Source of the DNA: Emiliania huxleyi CCMP1516
Lineage: Eukaryota > Haptophyta > Isochrysidales > Noelaerhabdaceae
Direction: 5' to 3'
Length of the DNA: 64,000 nucleotides
NCBI RefSeq assembly: GCF_000372725.1
Contig: NW_005201080.1
Span: 194,872 to 258,871, forward strand
Shown here: in pieces, positions 1-11,820 of the stretch
Position numbering within the stretch: the stretch's first letter is position 1
Layout of the letters: each line of letters opens with the position of its first letter
Notes under the pieces: model-generated
What the model was told of the DNA's origin: nothing
Database searches by the model: none
The model's input: the letters and a program-made list of their open reading frames with translations, nothing else
Made by a program: the position numbers and the translations under genes

Positions 1-123
1 GTCGCCCACGGAGCAGACGTCAACGCGACGACGCACCGAGGTCACACGCCGCTCATCTATGCGGCCGGCCGCTGCCGCGAGCAAGTTGTCCGATTCCTCC
101 TCGCAAACAGGCTTAGCTGCTGA
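1..123 (+). CDS. Ankyrin-repeat protein, C-terminal end (partial)
   Basis: Frame 1 is open from the window edge to a TGA at 121-123. It encodes one clear ankyrin repeat: a 'HGADVNA' turn followed by 'GHTPLIYAAG' and a second helix ending 'VVRFLLAN', which matches the family consensus of a beta-turn plus two antiparallel helices. Only the last repeat and a four-residue tail are visible, so size and function cannot be judged. Ankyrin repeats are protein-binding scaffolds. The stop could alternatively lie in an intron, but the short tail after the last helix looks like a natural C-terminus. No polyadenylation signal was recognised in the 115 bp before the next gene. Confidence 0.6.
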   Translation, partial: VAHGADVNATTHRGHTPLIYAAGRCREQVVRFLLANRLSC

Positions 124-238
124 GCGTACAGGTCCTTGTAGCCTAACTAGGACGCACCCGTGCACCCAACCGCGTCAAATAGTGTATCCACTGTATTCGC
201 ATTCACACCACGCGCCGAACACACCGCAAGCGACGCCA

Positions 239-2190
239 ATGCTGCAGGCACACGGCGCCGACGCGGCGACGTGGACGGTGATGGGCGACGACTGCATCAG
301 CATGGGGCGCAGCAAGGGGCTGCCCGAGGACCTGCTCCACGAGCTCGCGCGCAACCAGGCGGCCAGCACCCGGCGGCGCGACTTCCGCGGCGACGAGCGG
401 GCGGTGCGCGCCCAGGAGGAGCACGCGAAGCACTGCTCTTGCTGCCAGCGGAGGCGGTCGGAGGCCGGCGCGGGGGATGAGCCGCCCGCACTCGAGGATG
501 CGGTCGTGGAGCTCGCCGTGGCGCTCGGCGCTGCGGCCGCCGATTCGGACGAGGCGCTCAGCGCGGCGCTCCTCTCCGCGACCGGCCTCGACACGCCGAT
601 CCTGCGGCACGCGATCGAGTTCAGCCTGCGCATCGGTGCCACAGAAGGCGGCGACGAGGCGGCGGCGGCGACCACAGAGGCGGCGATGGCCGTCCGTGAT
701 GACACGGCACCACCTGCGTGGCAGTCCTGGAGCGGTCCTGGCCATGCCCCGTAGGAGGAGGTGATTGGGGACGCCGTCGGAGCGGAGCAGCTGCTGCGCG
801 CCGCGCGCGACGAGGCTCTCGGCCGGTGCTTGGGCAAGGGCGCCAAGGGGCGCGCCCGCCGGCCGGTGCGGATGGTTGCGGGCGCCGTCTTGGCCGCCGT
901 GAAGAGCGAGGGGGTCGTCGAGGCGCTCGTGCTGAGCGGGCAGTCGATCGGCTCTCTCGTGGCTGCGGCGGACGCCCACGTCGCGGCTGCGTTGGTCGTG
1001 CGCTGGCCGGCTTCCCTCTGCGACGCGGCGGTGTGCGAGCGGCTGTGGGCGACACTGACTCGCACGGGCAACGGCTGGCATGCGGCCGTGGGAGAGGTGA
1101 AGGCGCGGCAGAAGCGGTACGGCGGGCCGAGGGTCGCTGCGTGGGCGCGCGCGCTGCGCTGGGCTGCCACCGTCGGCTTTGAGGGTTGGCGCCCCGCCGC
1201 GTGCAGCTTGCTTGACGAGGCGGCGGCGTGCGCGTCGCTCGCTCACCTGCTGGACGCGCTCTCGACGCGAGGCGCGGAGGTTGTGCCGCCGGCTCTGGCC
1301 GAGCTCCTCACCGATCGATACGGCGAGTGGCCGTGCGCGCCTCGCGCCGCGCCGTCGCTTGCGGCTGCGGCTGCGCCCGCGATCGCGCCCCCGCCACCCC
1401 TCGACATCGAGTCGCTTCCCGCTGCGACCCTCGAGCAGGCGGGGACACTCCCGCGCGGGGAGCAGCTGTCGATGGCACGCCTCTGCGACATGGTGTTCTG
1501 GACGAGTCATGCGTCCTTTCCCCGTAGGAACCTCTCTTTGTCGACGAGCCGAACAGCATACGGGCGCTGCACGGGAGCCTCGCGGCGATGGCAAGGGAGG
1601 AGCGACGCCGCGGCTCGCCGCCGCTTCGCATTGGAGTCGACACGGAGTGGGCAGATGCGCTGGAGGAGGACGAGGCGGCGGAGGAGGAGGAGTCGGCCAC
1701 CGCTGCTGAGAGGAGGAGGCCCTCTCGGCGGCCCCCGCGGCTGGCGGTGGTCCAGCTCGCTGTGCACGGGCGTGGGGCTTGGGTGATCGACGCCCTCGGC
1801 CACCCGGCGCGGCGCGCGGTGGGCGAGCTGCTGCGGTGGGCCCTCAACGGCGACCCGGCGGACGACGACGCGGTCGCCGTGCTGGGATTCGCTTTCCAGG
1901 GCGACCTCAGTGTGTTGCGCCCGATCTGCGGCGGTGACTTGCACGCGCGCGCGCTCGTCGACCTGCAGCAGTTGGCGCGCCAAGGCCGGGAGGACTCGCA
2001 GCCGTCGCTGCGGAGGGTGTGCGCGCGCACGCTCGGCAAGGCGCTCGACAAAGCGGAGCAGTGCAGCGATTGGGCGCGCCGTCCGCTGCTGCCCGCGCAG
2101 ATTCGGTACGCCGCGCTCGATGCCGCGGTGCTGCTCGACATCCACGACGCGCTGCTCAAGCGGGGCGAGGCGCGGCAGGTCGATGGGTAG
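239..2190 (+). CDS. 3'-5' exonuclease domain protein (Mut-7/EXD3-like)
   Basis: The last exon (1528-2190) carries a DEDDy-type exonuclease domain. Exo I is 'IGVDTEW' (about 1630-1650), Exo II is 'LGFAFQGDLSVL' (about 1880-1915) and Exo III is 'RYAALDAAVLLDIH' (about 2104-2145) with the Tyr and Asp of the DEDDy class. These bind two metal ions and remove nucleotides from RNA or DNA 3' ends. Upstream exons in frame 2 (239-about 695 and 755-about 1490) encode an Ala-rich helical region, as in C. elegans MUT-7 and animal EXD3, where helical repeats precede the nuclease. Exon starts at 755 and 1528 both follow 'cccgtag'; the matching donors could not be fixed. ATG 239 is the first in-frame Met with coding character. 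The stop at 2188-2190 overlaps a possible GT donor at 2187-2188, and an open frame continues at 2225-2400, so a further exon is possible. Confidence 0.7.
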
Positions 2191-2309
2191 GAAGGAGCGA
2201 CGACAGGTCGACAGCCCACCGTGAGTTTGCGCGTCGTCTTCCTCTACGCGCCTCGTGGTCGAGGACGGCGCGGAGCGCGAGGTGCTCCGCGCCGTCCTCG
2301 CGGCCTCGC

Positions 2310-2953
2310 ACGTGTTTCTGTCGGAGGCGTCTGAGCAAGCGGTGGGGGGGGGGAGAGGAGAGAGGAGAGAGTCCAAAAGTGCCTCCAAAAGGAGAGGATG
2401 ACTACCCCACTTTCACTTACCCTCTTTCCTCCTCCTTTCTCGCCACGACGAGCAGCTTGGGAGCTTCGTTGTGACTCAAACACACCCCAGCGCCCGCTCC
2501 GGAACGCGGAAGGTCACAGCGACGGGGCACGGGCACGCGTGTCACATCCAAGCGTGGCGGCCCAAATCGCTTCTAATCGCTTAAATCGCTTCAAAATCGC
2601 TTAAATGGCATAAAAATTGCTTTGAGCTCGTGATTGTTTTCGATTTCAGCCCACATCTAGGCGATGTTTGGGACAAATGTCGACATTTGGTGCTCTTGGA
2701 GGTTAAAATCAGCGATCAATATATCAATATATTGTCAATACCATCCGCAACATCTCTCTTCTTCACATAAACGCACAACCCCAGACCCACGACGACAAGC
2801 ACAGAGAGAGAGAGAAGAAAGAGAGAAAGAGAAAAAGAGAAAAAAGTGGGACTTCGAAAGATTGATGACGAAGGTTGGAGATCGGATGAGGTCCCGGGAG
2901 GAGGCGAGAAGATCTTTGGCGAATGATGGGGGAGCAAGCCACGCCGCCCTGAC
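2310..2953 (+). repeat. Dispersed repeat family R1, copy 1 (interrupted)
   Basis: Bases 2310-2495 and 2893-2953 both recur, in the same order and relative orientation, on the opposite strand at 12220-12040 and 12010-11955. In copy 1 the two parts are separated by about 400 bp that includes an AT-rich stretch with tandem 'aatcgctt' units (2565-2605), and the segment 'cacataaacgcacaacccc' (about 2764-2782) that also occurs near 15230 and 61780. In copy 2 they are separated by only about 30 bp. This suggests an insertion into copy 1 or a deletion from copy 2. No transposase ORF or clear terminal repeats were seen, so the class is unknown. Confidence 0.6.
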
Positions 2954-2986
2954 TGTGCTCACCGCCCACCCGGACGGGCCAGGCCA

Positions 2987-5900
2987 ATGGGGTCGACTAG
3001 TCTCGCCGAGGAGCTCTGCTTCAGCGAACTCACCTCGCAGCGCCGCTGCGTCTCCGAGGCGACGCCGCCGCACAGGATTGTGCACGTCAACGCAGCGTGG
3101 TGCGAGTGCACCGGGTACACGCGGGAGGAGGCCCTCCAGCAGACGCCAATGGTACTGACTGGACCGGAGACGTGTCCACAGACGCTGCAGGCATGCGTTG
3201 CCCCGCTGGCCCAGCCCTCTCCGCCCACTGATCCCTTCGAGCGCTCGCGCATTCCCGCCAACGGCTGGTTGCCTCCGCCGCTCTCCCCCACGCGAATCTG
3301 CAGGCGCTGCGTGAGGCCATTGCGGCGGCGCGTCCCATCGTGATCCGCATCCTCAACTACCGAAAGGACGGATCCAAGTTTGTCAGCGACCTCTCTGTTG
3401 TGCCGATCCATGACCGCACCGCCGGCGCAGCGACGCACCTGCTGTGGTTCCTCGCCGATGCGCAGCAGTCGCGGGTGGCGCTGCCGGCCACGACCGCGTC
3501 GCACTTCGCGCTGCCCGCCATCAACGCCAATGTCGGCTGGCCGCCCGGCTTGCTTTCGCAGCTCGCGTCTGTCGACGGCGGGTTTGGGGCTCCGCCGGCG
3601 GCGGCGGGCGGCGGCGGTGGCGGCTCGCTTCCCGTCTCGCGGCCACCGTCGGCGGCAACGGGGCCGGTGCTGCCGGTGCGGCTGCACGAGGCACTGCAGC
3701 ACGAGGTGCCATATCCGCAGCTCGTCACCGAGCGCATGCCGCCCTACAAGATCATCCACACCAACGCCGCTTGGCGGCGCGTGACGGGGCACGGCGCAGG
3801 CGACGATCCTTGCCTCCGTCCCTGCTGCCGTGCCTCTCTGCCTCTGCCTCGCCGCTCCTCCCTGTCGACTCTCTCCTCTCCCTGACCGCCTCTCCCCTCA
3901 CTGCTTCCTCTCCTCCTCCGCCTCCTCCTTTCCCCCTCTCCCTCACCGTGCGCCCCTCGTCTCCACCAGACGAGCTGGTCGGCAAGCCATTCGAGACGCT
4001 CCTCTCCTTCACCGACCCGGGTCTGCAGCCGCTGCTGCAGCGCGCCTTCTTCGAGGGGCAGCAGGCGGCCTCGGGCCCTCCCGCCGCCCCAACCGCTTCC
4101 CTCCTTCGCCTCCTTGCGCCGCCGCACCTCGCCCACCCTCGCCCACCCTTGCCCGGCGGCAGGCCACGTCGCTTGCGACGCTGCGCAAGAGCAATGGCGA
4201 GATGCTCCACGCGCCGCTCACCGTGTCGCCCCTGCTGGAGACGACGGGGAGCCAGGTCAAGTGGTTTGTCCACGTCCTCCACGTGATGGCGGCCGGGCTC
4301 ATCCCGCCCGCCGCAGCAAATGACGGCGCCGCGCCATCCGCGCTGGCCGCCGCCGCGCCCGTCTCGCTCGACTGGCGCGATATGCAGGACGCGCTCGCGC
4401 GCGCCAGCGGCCTCTCCGGCCAGGCGGCCGCCCCGACCGCGTGCCGCGTGCCGCCGCGCACCGGGTCGCACATTGAGCTGTCGGCGCTGAGCGAGCTGCA
4501 CAGCGAGGCGATGAGCGCGGCCGCGGGGATGGGGCTCTCGCTGCAGGAGAAGTTCGACACGCTGCACGAGGGGAGGAGCAGCTGCAGCTTCGGCACGGCC
4601 GCCATCGCGGCGGCGTGCGCCGGTGAGGCGGGCGACTTTCTGATCTCTTCGGCTTCGATGCGGGTCCGAGGCGCAAACGGGGCTGGGTCGGAGCAGCCGC
4701 ACATGCGCCTTGGACCCGCATCGGTGTCGGAGAGCTGCTGCCTCTCGAACCTGTCGGGGACCTCGCCGCCGGAAGACGACGTGGCATCGGGTGGCTCGGG
4801 CGGCTGCGGAATGTCTTCGTCGAACAACTCCGAGGCGGAGCGCGCCGCCGACGCGTTGCTCGCCGCGGAGCCGTCGGACGTCGCCGCGGCCGTCGGCACG
4901 GGCGGCGGCGCAAGCGGCAGCTGCGAGAGCGCGGGTGACGTGCCGATGCTTCCGGTGGCGACATGTCTCTCCGCGCTGCCTCCGGCGCCGGACGGGGCGG
5001 CGGCTGAGGGTGCGAGGCAGGGATCGGTGGGGGCAAAGCGGGCGGGGCCCTCGAGCGGGTCGGGCGGCGAGCTTGGTGTGCGGCTGCTGACGGACTCTCT
5101 GGCCGTCGAGTCGTCTTCGGCCTCCTCCTCCTCCTCCTTCCTCGGCACGCTGCGCCACCTCTCCTCGTCCAACACGGCGCGCGTCGGAGGCGGCAGGCGA
5201 CACGCGACGCCCCGCGGCTCTCTCGGAGAGACAATGGCGGTGTCTCCTCACAGGGCTACGCGTCTCTCCTCATAGGCACGGCCAGTGCGACCCCAGCCAA
5301 GGGCTTGCAGTGGGCGGCAGCCGCGCGACAGCGCCCTCGGAGGGGGGCTCGAGCGGCTCCCAGGGGCGAAGCGCCACTTCGCCAGCCCACGAGTCCGCCG
5401 ACACGCTCTTGCGAGCGGCGGCGCACGCCGCGGCCGTCGCGGGCGCGTATGGCGGGGCGGGCGCGGTGCCAAAGGAGCGAGCCGCCGTGCGCGTCGCCCC
5501 GTTCCTGACCAAGCTCTACACCATCGTGGACGACCCCGTGCTGAACGAGTGCGCAGCCCCTTGCCCCGCCCCCTCTCCTCCCCGCCCCGCTTTCCACACC
5601 GTTCTCTTGTCCCCCCCCCCCACCCCACAACCACCCCACAACCACCCATCCACCAAAAACCCCGCTCTCCGCTTTCGCACCCACCCCACCCACCGCCGTC
5701 GCAAACAGGTACGCCACGTGGTGCCGCGACGGCACGGCGCTGCGCATCGTGCACCCGCAGCGCTTCGCCGACCACTGCTTGCCGCGTTTCTTCAAGCACA
5801 ACAAGCTCGGCTCCTTCCAGCAGCAGCTCCTCACCTACGGCTTTGTGCGCGTCCCTAACGACTCGTGCCTCGACGTGTCGACGGTCTGGCAACACCCGTA

Positions 5901-6931
5901 CTTCCGCCGCCACCAGGCGAGCACCCTCGCCGCGAACGCTGCCGCGCTTGCCTCCCGCCCTTCGGCCCTCTCCCTCCTCCCTCCCACCCCCCGCCGACCA
6001 CGCGCCCGCAGCCCGAGCTCATCGAGAAGATTGTGCGTGCCACCGGGGCGAGCTCGAAGCGGGGGGCGTCCAAGCCGGGCGCCTCGGCGGCGGGCGCCGA
6101 CGGCGCGGGCGCGCGGGCCCGGCCCTAGGGGTGTTTGCGAAGGCGGGAGAGGCTGAGCGGGCGAGCGGGAGCTGTCTGTAGGCGAGGGGACGGCCGAGGA
6201 GCAGCTGGCGAGGATGCAAAAGCACCTGTCGCGGCTCGCAAAGACGGTACACGGGCTCAAGGACGAGCTGCGAGCGGTGCGCACGACCGAGATGCACGTC
6301 CTCGACCAGCTCCTGACGCGGGTGCACAAGCGGTTCAAGCCCGACAATGGCCGGTGCCCGCGGTAGCTGGCGCCGCGCCAACCCCCCAGCAGCCCACCGC
6401 ACGCTGACGGGGTGCACCTCTGCCTCTCCAGGCCCGACGCCGAGGGGCGCTCCACCGCCTCCGACTCGAGCGGCTCGCTCACGGGTGCGGCTCCGGGTCC
6501 GCCGAGGCGGCGGCGGGGGCGCAGCGCATCTGACGAGAGCCGTTTGTCTCGCAGGTGCCACGGAGGCGCTCGACTCGACTTCCTCCGACAAGGGCTCCTC
6601 GACCGGGTCGCACGGTGGCCGCCCCTGCACCGCCCCGACCCATCGCCGCACCCCCCCCCCCCCCCCCCTTTCTCCCAGCCTCCCACCCCACCTTCGCCCT
6701 CTCGCCTCCCCACCTTCGCCCCCTCCCGCCCACCCCTACCCCGCCCCCTCCCGCCCACCCCTACCCCCCTGCCCACCCCCCTACGCAGACGGCTCAAACG
6801 GAGAATGCTCCAAGCGGCCCTGCAACGGCGGCTCGTCGAGCGGAGACCACGGGAGTAATCTCGAGTCGGCAAGCAACGGCGATTGCGGCTGCTGCAGCGG
6901 CAGCACCGGCAGCCCGGGCTCGGATCCGTAA
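2987..6931 (+). CDS. PAS-PAS-heat shock factor transcription factor
   Basis: Inferred exons: 2987-3190, 3304-3799, 3970-4064, 4163-about 5250, about 5274-5548, 5709-5916, 6012-about 6120, about 6181-6361, then short Ser/Gly-rich exons to 6788-6931. Domains in order: PAS 1 ('PHRIVHVNAAWCECTGY', then 'ILNYRKDGSKFVSDLSVVPI'), PAS 2 ('PYKIIHTNAAWRRVTGHGAD' to 'VKWFVHVLHVM'), a long Ser/Ala-rich linker, a full HSF DNA-binding domain ('PFLTKLYTIVDDP', 'RFADHCLPRFFKHNKLGSFQ', 'LLTYGFVRV'), then a leucine-rich coiled coil at 6183-6340 where HSFs have HR-A/B. Introns 3191-3303, 3800-3969, 4065-4162 and 5917-6011 use GC donors. PAS 1 lacks the GxNCRFLQ flavin-binding motif, so it is not a LOV domain. 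The HSF exon has no upstream ATG of its own, which supports one transcript, but the link near 5250-5275 rests on two candidate acceptors and was not resolved. Expected role: DNA binding at heat-shock-type elements under control of a sensed ligand or redox cue. Confidence 0.7.
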
Positions 6932-7294
6932 CACACGGCACGACCAGCGCCAAAGCGGGCCCTGTACGGCAAAACCCCCGTACTCTTAGCCTCAGCTCTC
7001 TGCACATTGCGCGCGACCGAGAACAGCTCGGTGATCAGCGCCAGCTACTGTCTGTTTGACTGTCCGTCCCTAGCACGCGCGCCGTGGGAGGTGTGTGTGT
7101 TGTCTGGGGTGAGAGCAGGATGCAGCTGGGCTGCATCGACACGAGGATGCAGCTGGCGGCATGCCGCACTCCTCCCACTAGTTGATACGCCCCCGTTGGG
7201 CAGCCCGGCGTTGGGCTGCTGGGCACATTTAGATTTCCCCTGGGGAAGCCCCAAAAAAGTCGCCGAGCTCGCGGTAATCGGGGTACGACGTACG
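6932..7294. other. Intergenic spacer
   Basis: No gene is recognised. The stretch contains a short direct repeat 'aggatgcagctgg' at about 7118 and 7143 and nothing else notable. Confidence 0.5.
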
Positions 7295-8520
7295 TCAGGG
7301 ATCCGGTCCTTGTGAATTACCCCGAGCTTCGGGCGCATCATATCGAGCCGCTGGCTCCCCACGCTTGGTGCCGATGTCAATGCTCAATTCAGTGCCACGT
7401 TCGTGAACCACGCGACGACTGGCTTTGACCACGCCATTCTTTGCGGCGGCCCAATATCTGGCTAAGAATGCTGCTTCTATCGCACGGCTCTTCCTCATAT
7501 GAGCGACGCTTTTCGACCCTTGTGCGCAAACCTTAATCGCACACGTAGCATCGAGTTTGATAACTTCAGGAGTCGGCCCCAAGTTTACTTCGCGCCCATT
7601 CGACTGGCTTAGCACCGTTGGAACTCCGTTGTCGTCACTCAACCGCACGCCCCTCAATGCCTCGATGATTGGCGTAGTATAGCGAGCCCCCTTGTTGCAC
7701 GAACAGCGCTCGCCACTTCGTCTTCTTGACTACTAAGAGCCGGAACCGAAAATGCTTTGGCCTTCATGAAGTACATCCACGATGTCCACGGCCCCTCCAA
7801 TGACAAAGAATGATATCCGAACCCTGTCCTCGTGTTCTTGTCGGAAGCGTTCGAAGCATCGCTACGCGCGACGTTGCTGACCAGGTTCATACGCATGTCG
7901 AACTCCGCGTACTGCAAATAGCCCATGCAGTGGATCAACATCTCGTCGTCTTTCGTCGTCCAATTGTGGAAGCGTGTCGCCTGTGCATCGCGCGCGCGTA
8001 GCTCAGATCTCCCCTGCTCCACTCCGAGGTGTACCCGATAACTCCGACGAAATGCATCGCGACGTCGGCCAGCCACCCCGGCTCCGCGCTGTCGTCCTTC
8101 TCGACCGTCTCGCGGCTTCCTGCCGCTTCGCTTCCTCCAGCTTCTCCTGGTACCAGGACTGCGCAACAGGCAACGGCGTTTTCCTGTTGCGCAGTTTCCT
8201 GCCTTTCGTCTCGAGCAAATCGACAAATTCGCCAACTGCCTTCACTTCTTCACCAAAGCAGTCTGGTCCATTGTCAGGATCCAAACTGTGTCTTTGACCT
8301 TCTCACCGTTGAACTCCCGCTTTGCCAGTCCCTTGCTCGCCTTCCGGGCGTTACCAGACTGCCTCTGTAGTCGTTTTTGGTGCCTCTTCCTCGACTGTGG
8401 CCTCGACTCCGCTTCGCCTTGAGCGTCGGCGGCCCGGCCGGGGTCTCCCCGGGCGAGGATATCTGACTTTTTTCTTTTTTGCCCGCGGCGTCTTTTCCTT
8501 TGGGGCCGGGCGGCGCGCAA
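7295..8520 (-). mobile_element. Fossil Ty1/copia-type LTR retrotransposon fragment
   Basis: The minus strand encodes the C-terminal part of a copia-type polyprotein. The RNase H-like end is the clearest part, with family-typical stretches such as 'SVAHMRKSRAIEAAF' and 'TELSIDIGTKRG' at about 7340-7560 and a block at 7750-7960 that resembles the region just upstream of RNase H. The part beyond 8000 is charged and unassigned, so the outer limit is approximate. Gag, protease and integrase were not recognised and no LTRs were found. The copy is broken in several places and is best read as an old, immobile remnant. Confidence 0.6.
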
Positions 8521-8561
8521 GAAGGGGCCGTCGCCGCTCTTGCAGCTTTACCGCAGAGAGC

Positions 8562-10903
8562 ATGTTCGCCGGTGGCACACACATCACGGCGACGCAGTAC
8601 ACGATGCACCAGTCCGGCTCCGGCAGCTGGCCCGTCGGCTCGCGCGACGCAGCGTCCGAGGCGACGCGGCTGATCAAGACGGTCGAGAGCGTGTACTCGC
8701 AGAGCATGTCGCACGCCGACGAGGCAAAGAAGCGCGAGCACGACTCGGCACGGACGCAGCAGGAGCTGCAGCGCGTCGTCCAGGACAACGAGAAGCTGCG
8801 CGCGAAGCTGCAGCACGACGAGCGCGTGCGCCTCCAGGACACGACCATGCGGGAGGAGGCGCCGCGCACGTGAGCCGCGCAGTCCCACCGACCGCCCACG
8901 CCGACAGCGCCCCTCGCCCCCCTTTAGCTGCTGGAGAACCGGCTGCGCATCGAGGCCATCTCCGAGTCGCAGAGGGGCTTCAAGACCCAGATCAAGGAGT
9001 ACGGCGCAATCATCCACAACATGAAGGAGGCGACCGACGCGAAGCGGAAGCAGCTCGCAGACTATAGCTCGGCTATCGACGACATCAAGGAGAAGCAGAA
9101 GGACCGCAAGGAGCTGCGGCGCAGAAACACGCTGCTCAGCCGCAACCTCCACGGCCTGAAGCAGCAGCTGGCCGACTCGGAGCGGACGGGCACCGAGCGG
9201 GCAAAGGCGCTCGAGGCGGAGGCCCAGCGCTTCCGCACTTCGTTGGAGGAGAAGGACGCGCTGGCGCGAGACAAGGCTGCGGTCCAGGGACTGCTCGACG
9301 CCAAGGGCGGCGATATGGTACGGCTCGGAGCCCAGAAGGACGCGGTCGTCAACATCTTTGTGATCGAGATGAAGGAGCTGGACACGCAGCTGCTGTCTAT
9401 GGGCAAGGAGGCGGCGACGCGCGAAGAGCAGCTCAGGAACGCCTCTGCCCGCCTGGAGGAGAACGCCGCGCGCATCTCCGAGCTCAGCACGCAGCACGCG
9501 GAGAAGGCGCAGATTGCCGACCAGTACAAGGCGCGCAACGATGTGCTGCAGGCCAGCGCCGCGTCCTACCAGTCGCAGCTCGACGAGAAGGAGCAGCAGC
9601 GCGTGGCGCTCGCCGAGCAGCACAGCGCCGGCGTCAAGGAGCTCGAAGAGAAGCTGGCAGGGCTGCGCGAGCACTCCTCGGCAGAGAGTGAGCGCGCCGC
9701 GGCGGCCGCACGCGAGTCTCAGAAGCAGATGGCGCAGCTCGAACGAGAAAAGACGGATGTGCTCGAGTCGGCCGCAAAGAGCAAGAAGGCATCCCCCCCC
9801 CCGCCCCACCCACCCGCTATCCACGGTGTGCCCCCAATCAGGCCGCCTCTGCTCGGTGCCCGTAGGCGGACGAGGCGGAAAAGAAGCAACTGCAAGCGTC
9901 GCACGAGGGGCAGCTAGAGGAGCTGCGCGCCAGGTGCGGGCGGATCGAAGAGGCGGCGCAAAAGGCCGACGGCGAGCACAAGTCCGTCGCCAGCGAGCGA
10001 GACGCACAGATCGAGCAGCTGAAGAAAGAGCTTGGCGATGCGCAGAAGCAGCACAGCGATGACAAGGACCAGATGCAGCGCCAGAATCAGCAGCAGCTGC
10101 TCAACCTGCAAGGCCAGCTCAACGAGGCGGGGCGCGCCAAGAAGCAAGAGGCGGACGAGGCGGCCCAGACACGTCAGAAGCTCGAGGCACAACTCGCCGC
10201 GCTTCGTGAGGAGTCTGACAAGAAGCTCAGCGCTGAGCAGAGCCAAGCCCGCGAGCTGCAAGGAGAGCTGGAGGCGGCCAAGGCCGAGCTTGGCGAGGCT
10301 GGCGAGCGTGCCACTGCGGCCGAGGCGCGGGTGGCGGAACTCGAGCACCAGCTCCAGCTCGGGTCCAGGGCCGCGCAGCCGACGCCGCAGCACGCCGCAG
10401 CGCGCCCGCCAGGCGGCGCCGCAACGCCCAAGAGCCGTTCGCTCAGCTACCGTCCCGGCCGTGGGCCCCGTGCGCCAGCCGTCCGGTACGGTAGCTCAAC
10501 CGGCTCAAACCCGATGATCACCCCCGCCTCGAGCGTCTCGCCCGAACCACCCAAGACGCTGCCCGAGCGCACGCCACGCGCCGAGGAGGGGGGCGGCGGC
10601 AAGCCCCCGCAGCTGGACTCCGAGCCGTCGGCGCGAAAGGTGCCGGAGCAGCCACGCCGCTCGGTGGGGCAGCAGAAGCGCAAGGAGGGGCCGCCGTCGT
10701 CGCCGACGAAGGAGTCTACACCGCCGGCTCAATCGCAGTTCGTTGCGAAGCCGGAGGGGGCGGCGCAAGGCCCACCTCGGCGCTCGGCTGGAGGATCGAC
10801 GAAGCTTCGCCGCACCGCCCTCAGCCGCCGCACGCAGCCGGGGACGAAGGCGCAGCCGGCAAAGGGGCGCGACGTCTTCGACCTCGACGTCTTCGATGAC
10901 TGA
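8562..10903 (+). CDS. Long coiled-coil protein with acidic C-terminal tail
   Basis: Three exons fit one frame: 8562-8858, 8928-9788 and 9866-10903, joined by GC-AG introns of 69 and 77 nt, giving about 731 residues. ATG 8562 opens the frame. Residues of about 60-520 are an almost unbroken coiled coil rich in E, K, Q, A and R with heptad-spaced hydrophobics. The C-terminal 200 residues are disordered, rich in P, S and basic residues, and end in 'KGRDVFDLDVFDD'. Long central coils with a basic, disordered C-terminus recall synaptonemal-complex transverse-filament proteins (ZYP1/SYCP1 type) and also Golgi or centrosomal coiled coils. No diagnostic motif separates these, so a structural or scaffold role is all that can be inferred. 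Confidence 0.75.
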
Positions 10904-11484
10904 TCGGATGGCGTGCGCGCGCGGCTACGGCGAACACGGCCACCGAGCGCAACAGGGGCGACGATGACGCCAGAGCCGCCACGCGTTCAAAGCCGCCGTC
11001 GCTGCTTTCGTCATGCGCATGTCGGTCCGAGATGTGATGTGGAGCGACGCCTGGGAATGAGATGGGGGATGGGGGCGGGTGATGCGTGCTCGAGTAGCGG
11101 CGGCAGAGAACGATCTGCTTCAGGCTCAGTGGGTATTCGCCCGCCTTTTGCGCCGGACTCGGGGCCGTACGAGAGGGTCGCAGAAGACACCAAACAGCGC
11201 CGCCGGCAGGGACTCTGATCAGTGACTGTTGAACAGTCTGTAACTGTTGACGTTGGGGACCTGCTGGTGTAGCCTGGTGTGTCGTTGTCCTCTCTCTTGC
11301 GGACGCGTGTCTTCGCGGTTCGTGCACTCGCGCACGACCTCGCCGCCTTTTGTGCGCAATGAAATGATAGAGGCCATTGCAAAATCAGAGAGCAAGCCAG
11401 TCAGGGCTAGAGGGCCCACAGCGTCCTAATCTAAAATCTGAGGATTAAGGATTCAGGCATCGCTTTAGTGAGGCCAAAGTGAGT

Positions 11485-11820
11485 TTATGGATGTGTGAGA
11501 ACGATGCGCGACACGAGGAGGCACGCGGACCGACTCGTCGGCGACTCTGCTGCACGCCGTTTCAGCATTTTTCTCAGCGTGAGCGAGACGTGGAAGAGTG
11601 CCACCGTCGGGTAGGACGGGTCGGCCCGGAGCATCGGAGTAGCCGTCGTGGTCGCGGCGAGCAGCGCCGGCCACTCCGGCGCCGCGTCGGCAACATGGGA
11701 GCATGTCCACCGCCACTTCGCGGTCGCAGCGCTGTATAGTCGCCAAACGCCGCCATGTACCTTTTCGGGCAAACCATCGAGCTGCATATCGATTTCGACT
11801 TGACGGGCGCATGGAGGCAT
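11485..11820 (-). CDS. Possible small hypothetical protein or exon
   Basis: An open frame of 111 residues on the minus strand has protein-like composition ('PEKVHGGVWRLYSAATAKW', 'PSYPTVALFHVSLTLRKML') but no recognised domain. Its upstream end runs into the palindrome centred near 11827, and no clear partner exon was found. It could be an exon of an unrecognised gene or a chance frame in GC-rich DNA. Confidence 0.25.
   Translation of the reverse strand: MPPCARQVEIDMQLDGLPEKVHGGVWRLYSAATAKWRWTCSHVADAAPEWPALLAATTTATPMLRADPSYPTVALFHVSLTLRKMLKRRAAESPTSRSACLLVSRIVLTHP

Noticed and set aside
203-1594. Long minus-strand open frames opposite the exonuclease gene
   Set aside because: Arg/Pro-rich composition is typical of antisense frames in GC-rich coding DNA, and no domain is present.
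2987-3480. LOV photoreceptor (aureochrome-like) reading of PAS 1
   Set aside because: The flavin-binding GxNCRFLQ motif with its Cys is absent, and the DNA-binding domain is HSF, not bZIP.
3752-5251. 499-residue minus-strand frame opposite the PAS region
   Set aside because: It is the composition shadow of the plus-strand PAS exons, whose family motifs are clear.
8274-10007. 577-residue minus-strand Leu/Arg-rich frame
   Set aside because: Antisense of the coiled-coil gene: the plus strand has consistent exons and heptads, while the minus frame has no motif.
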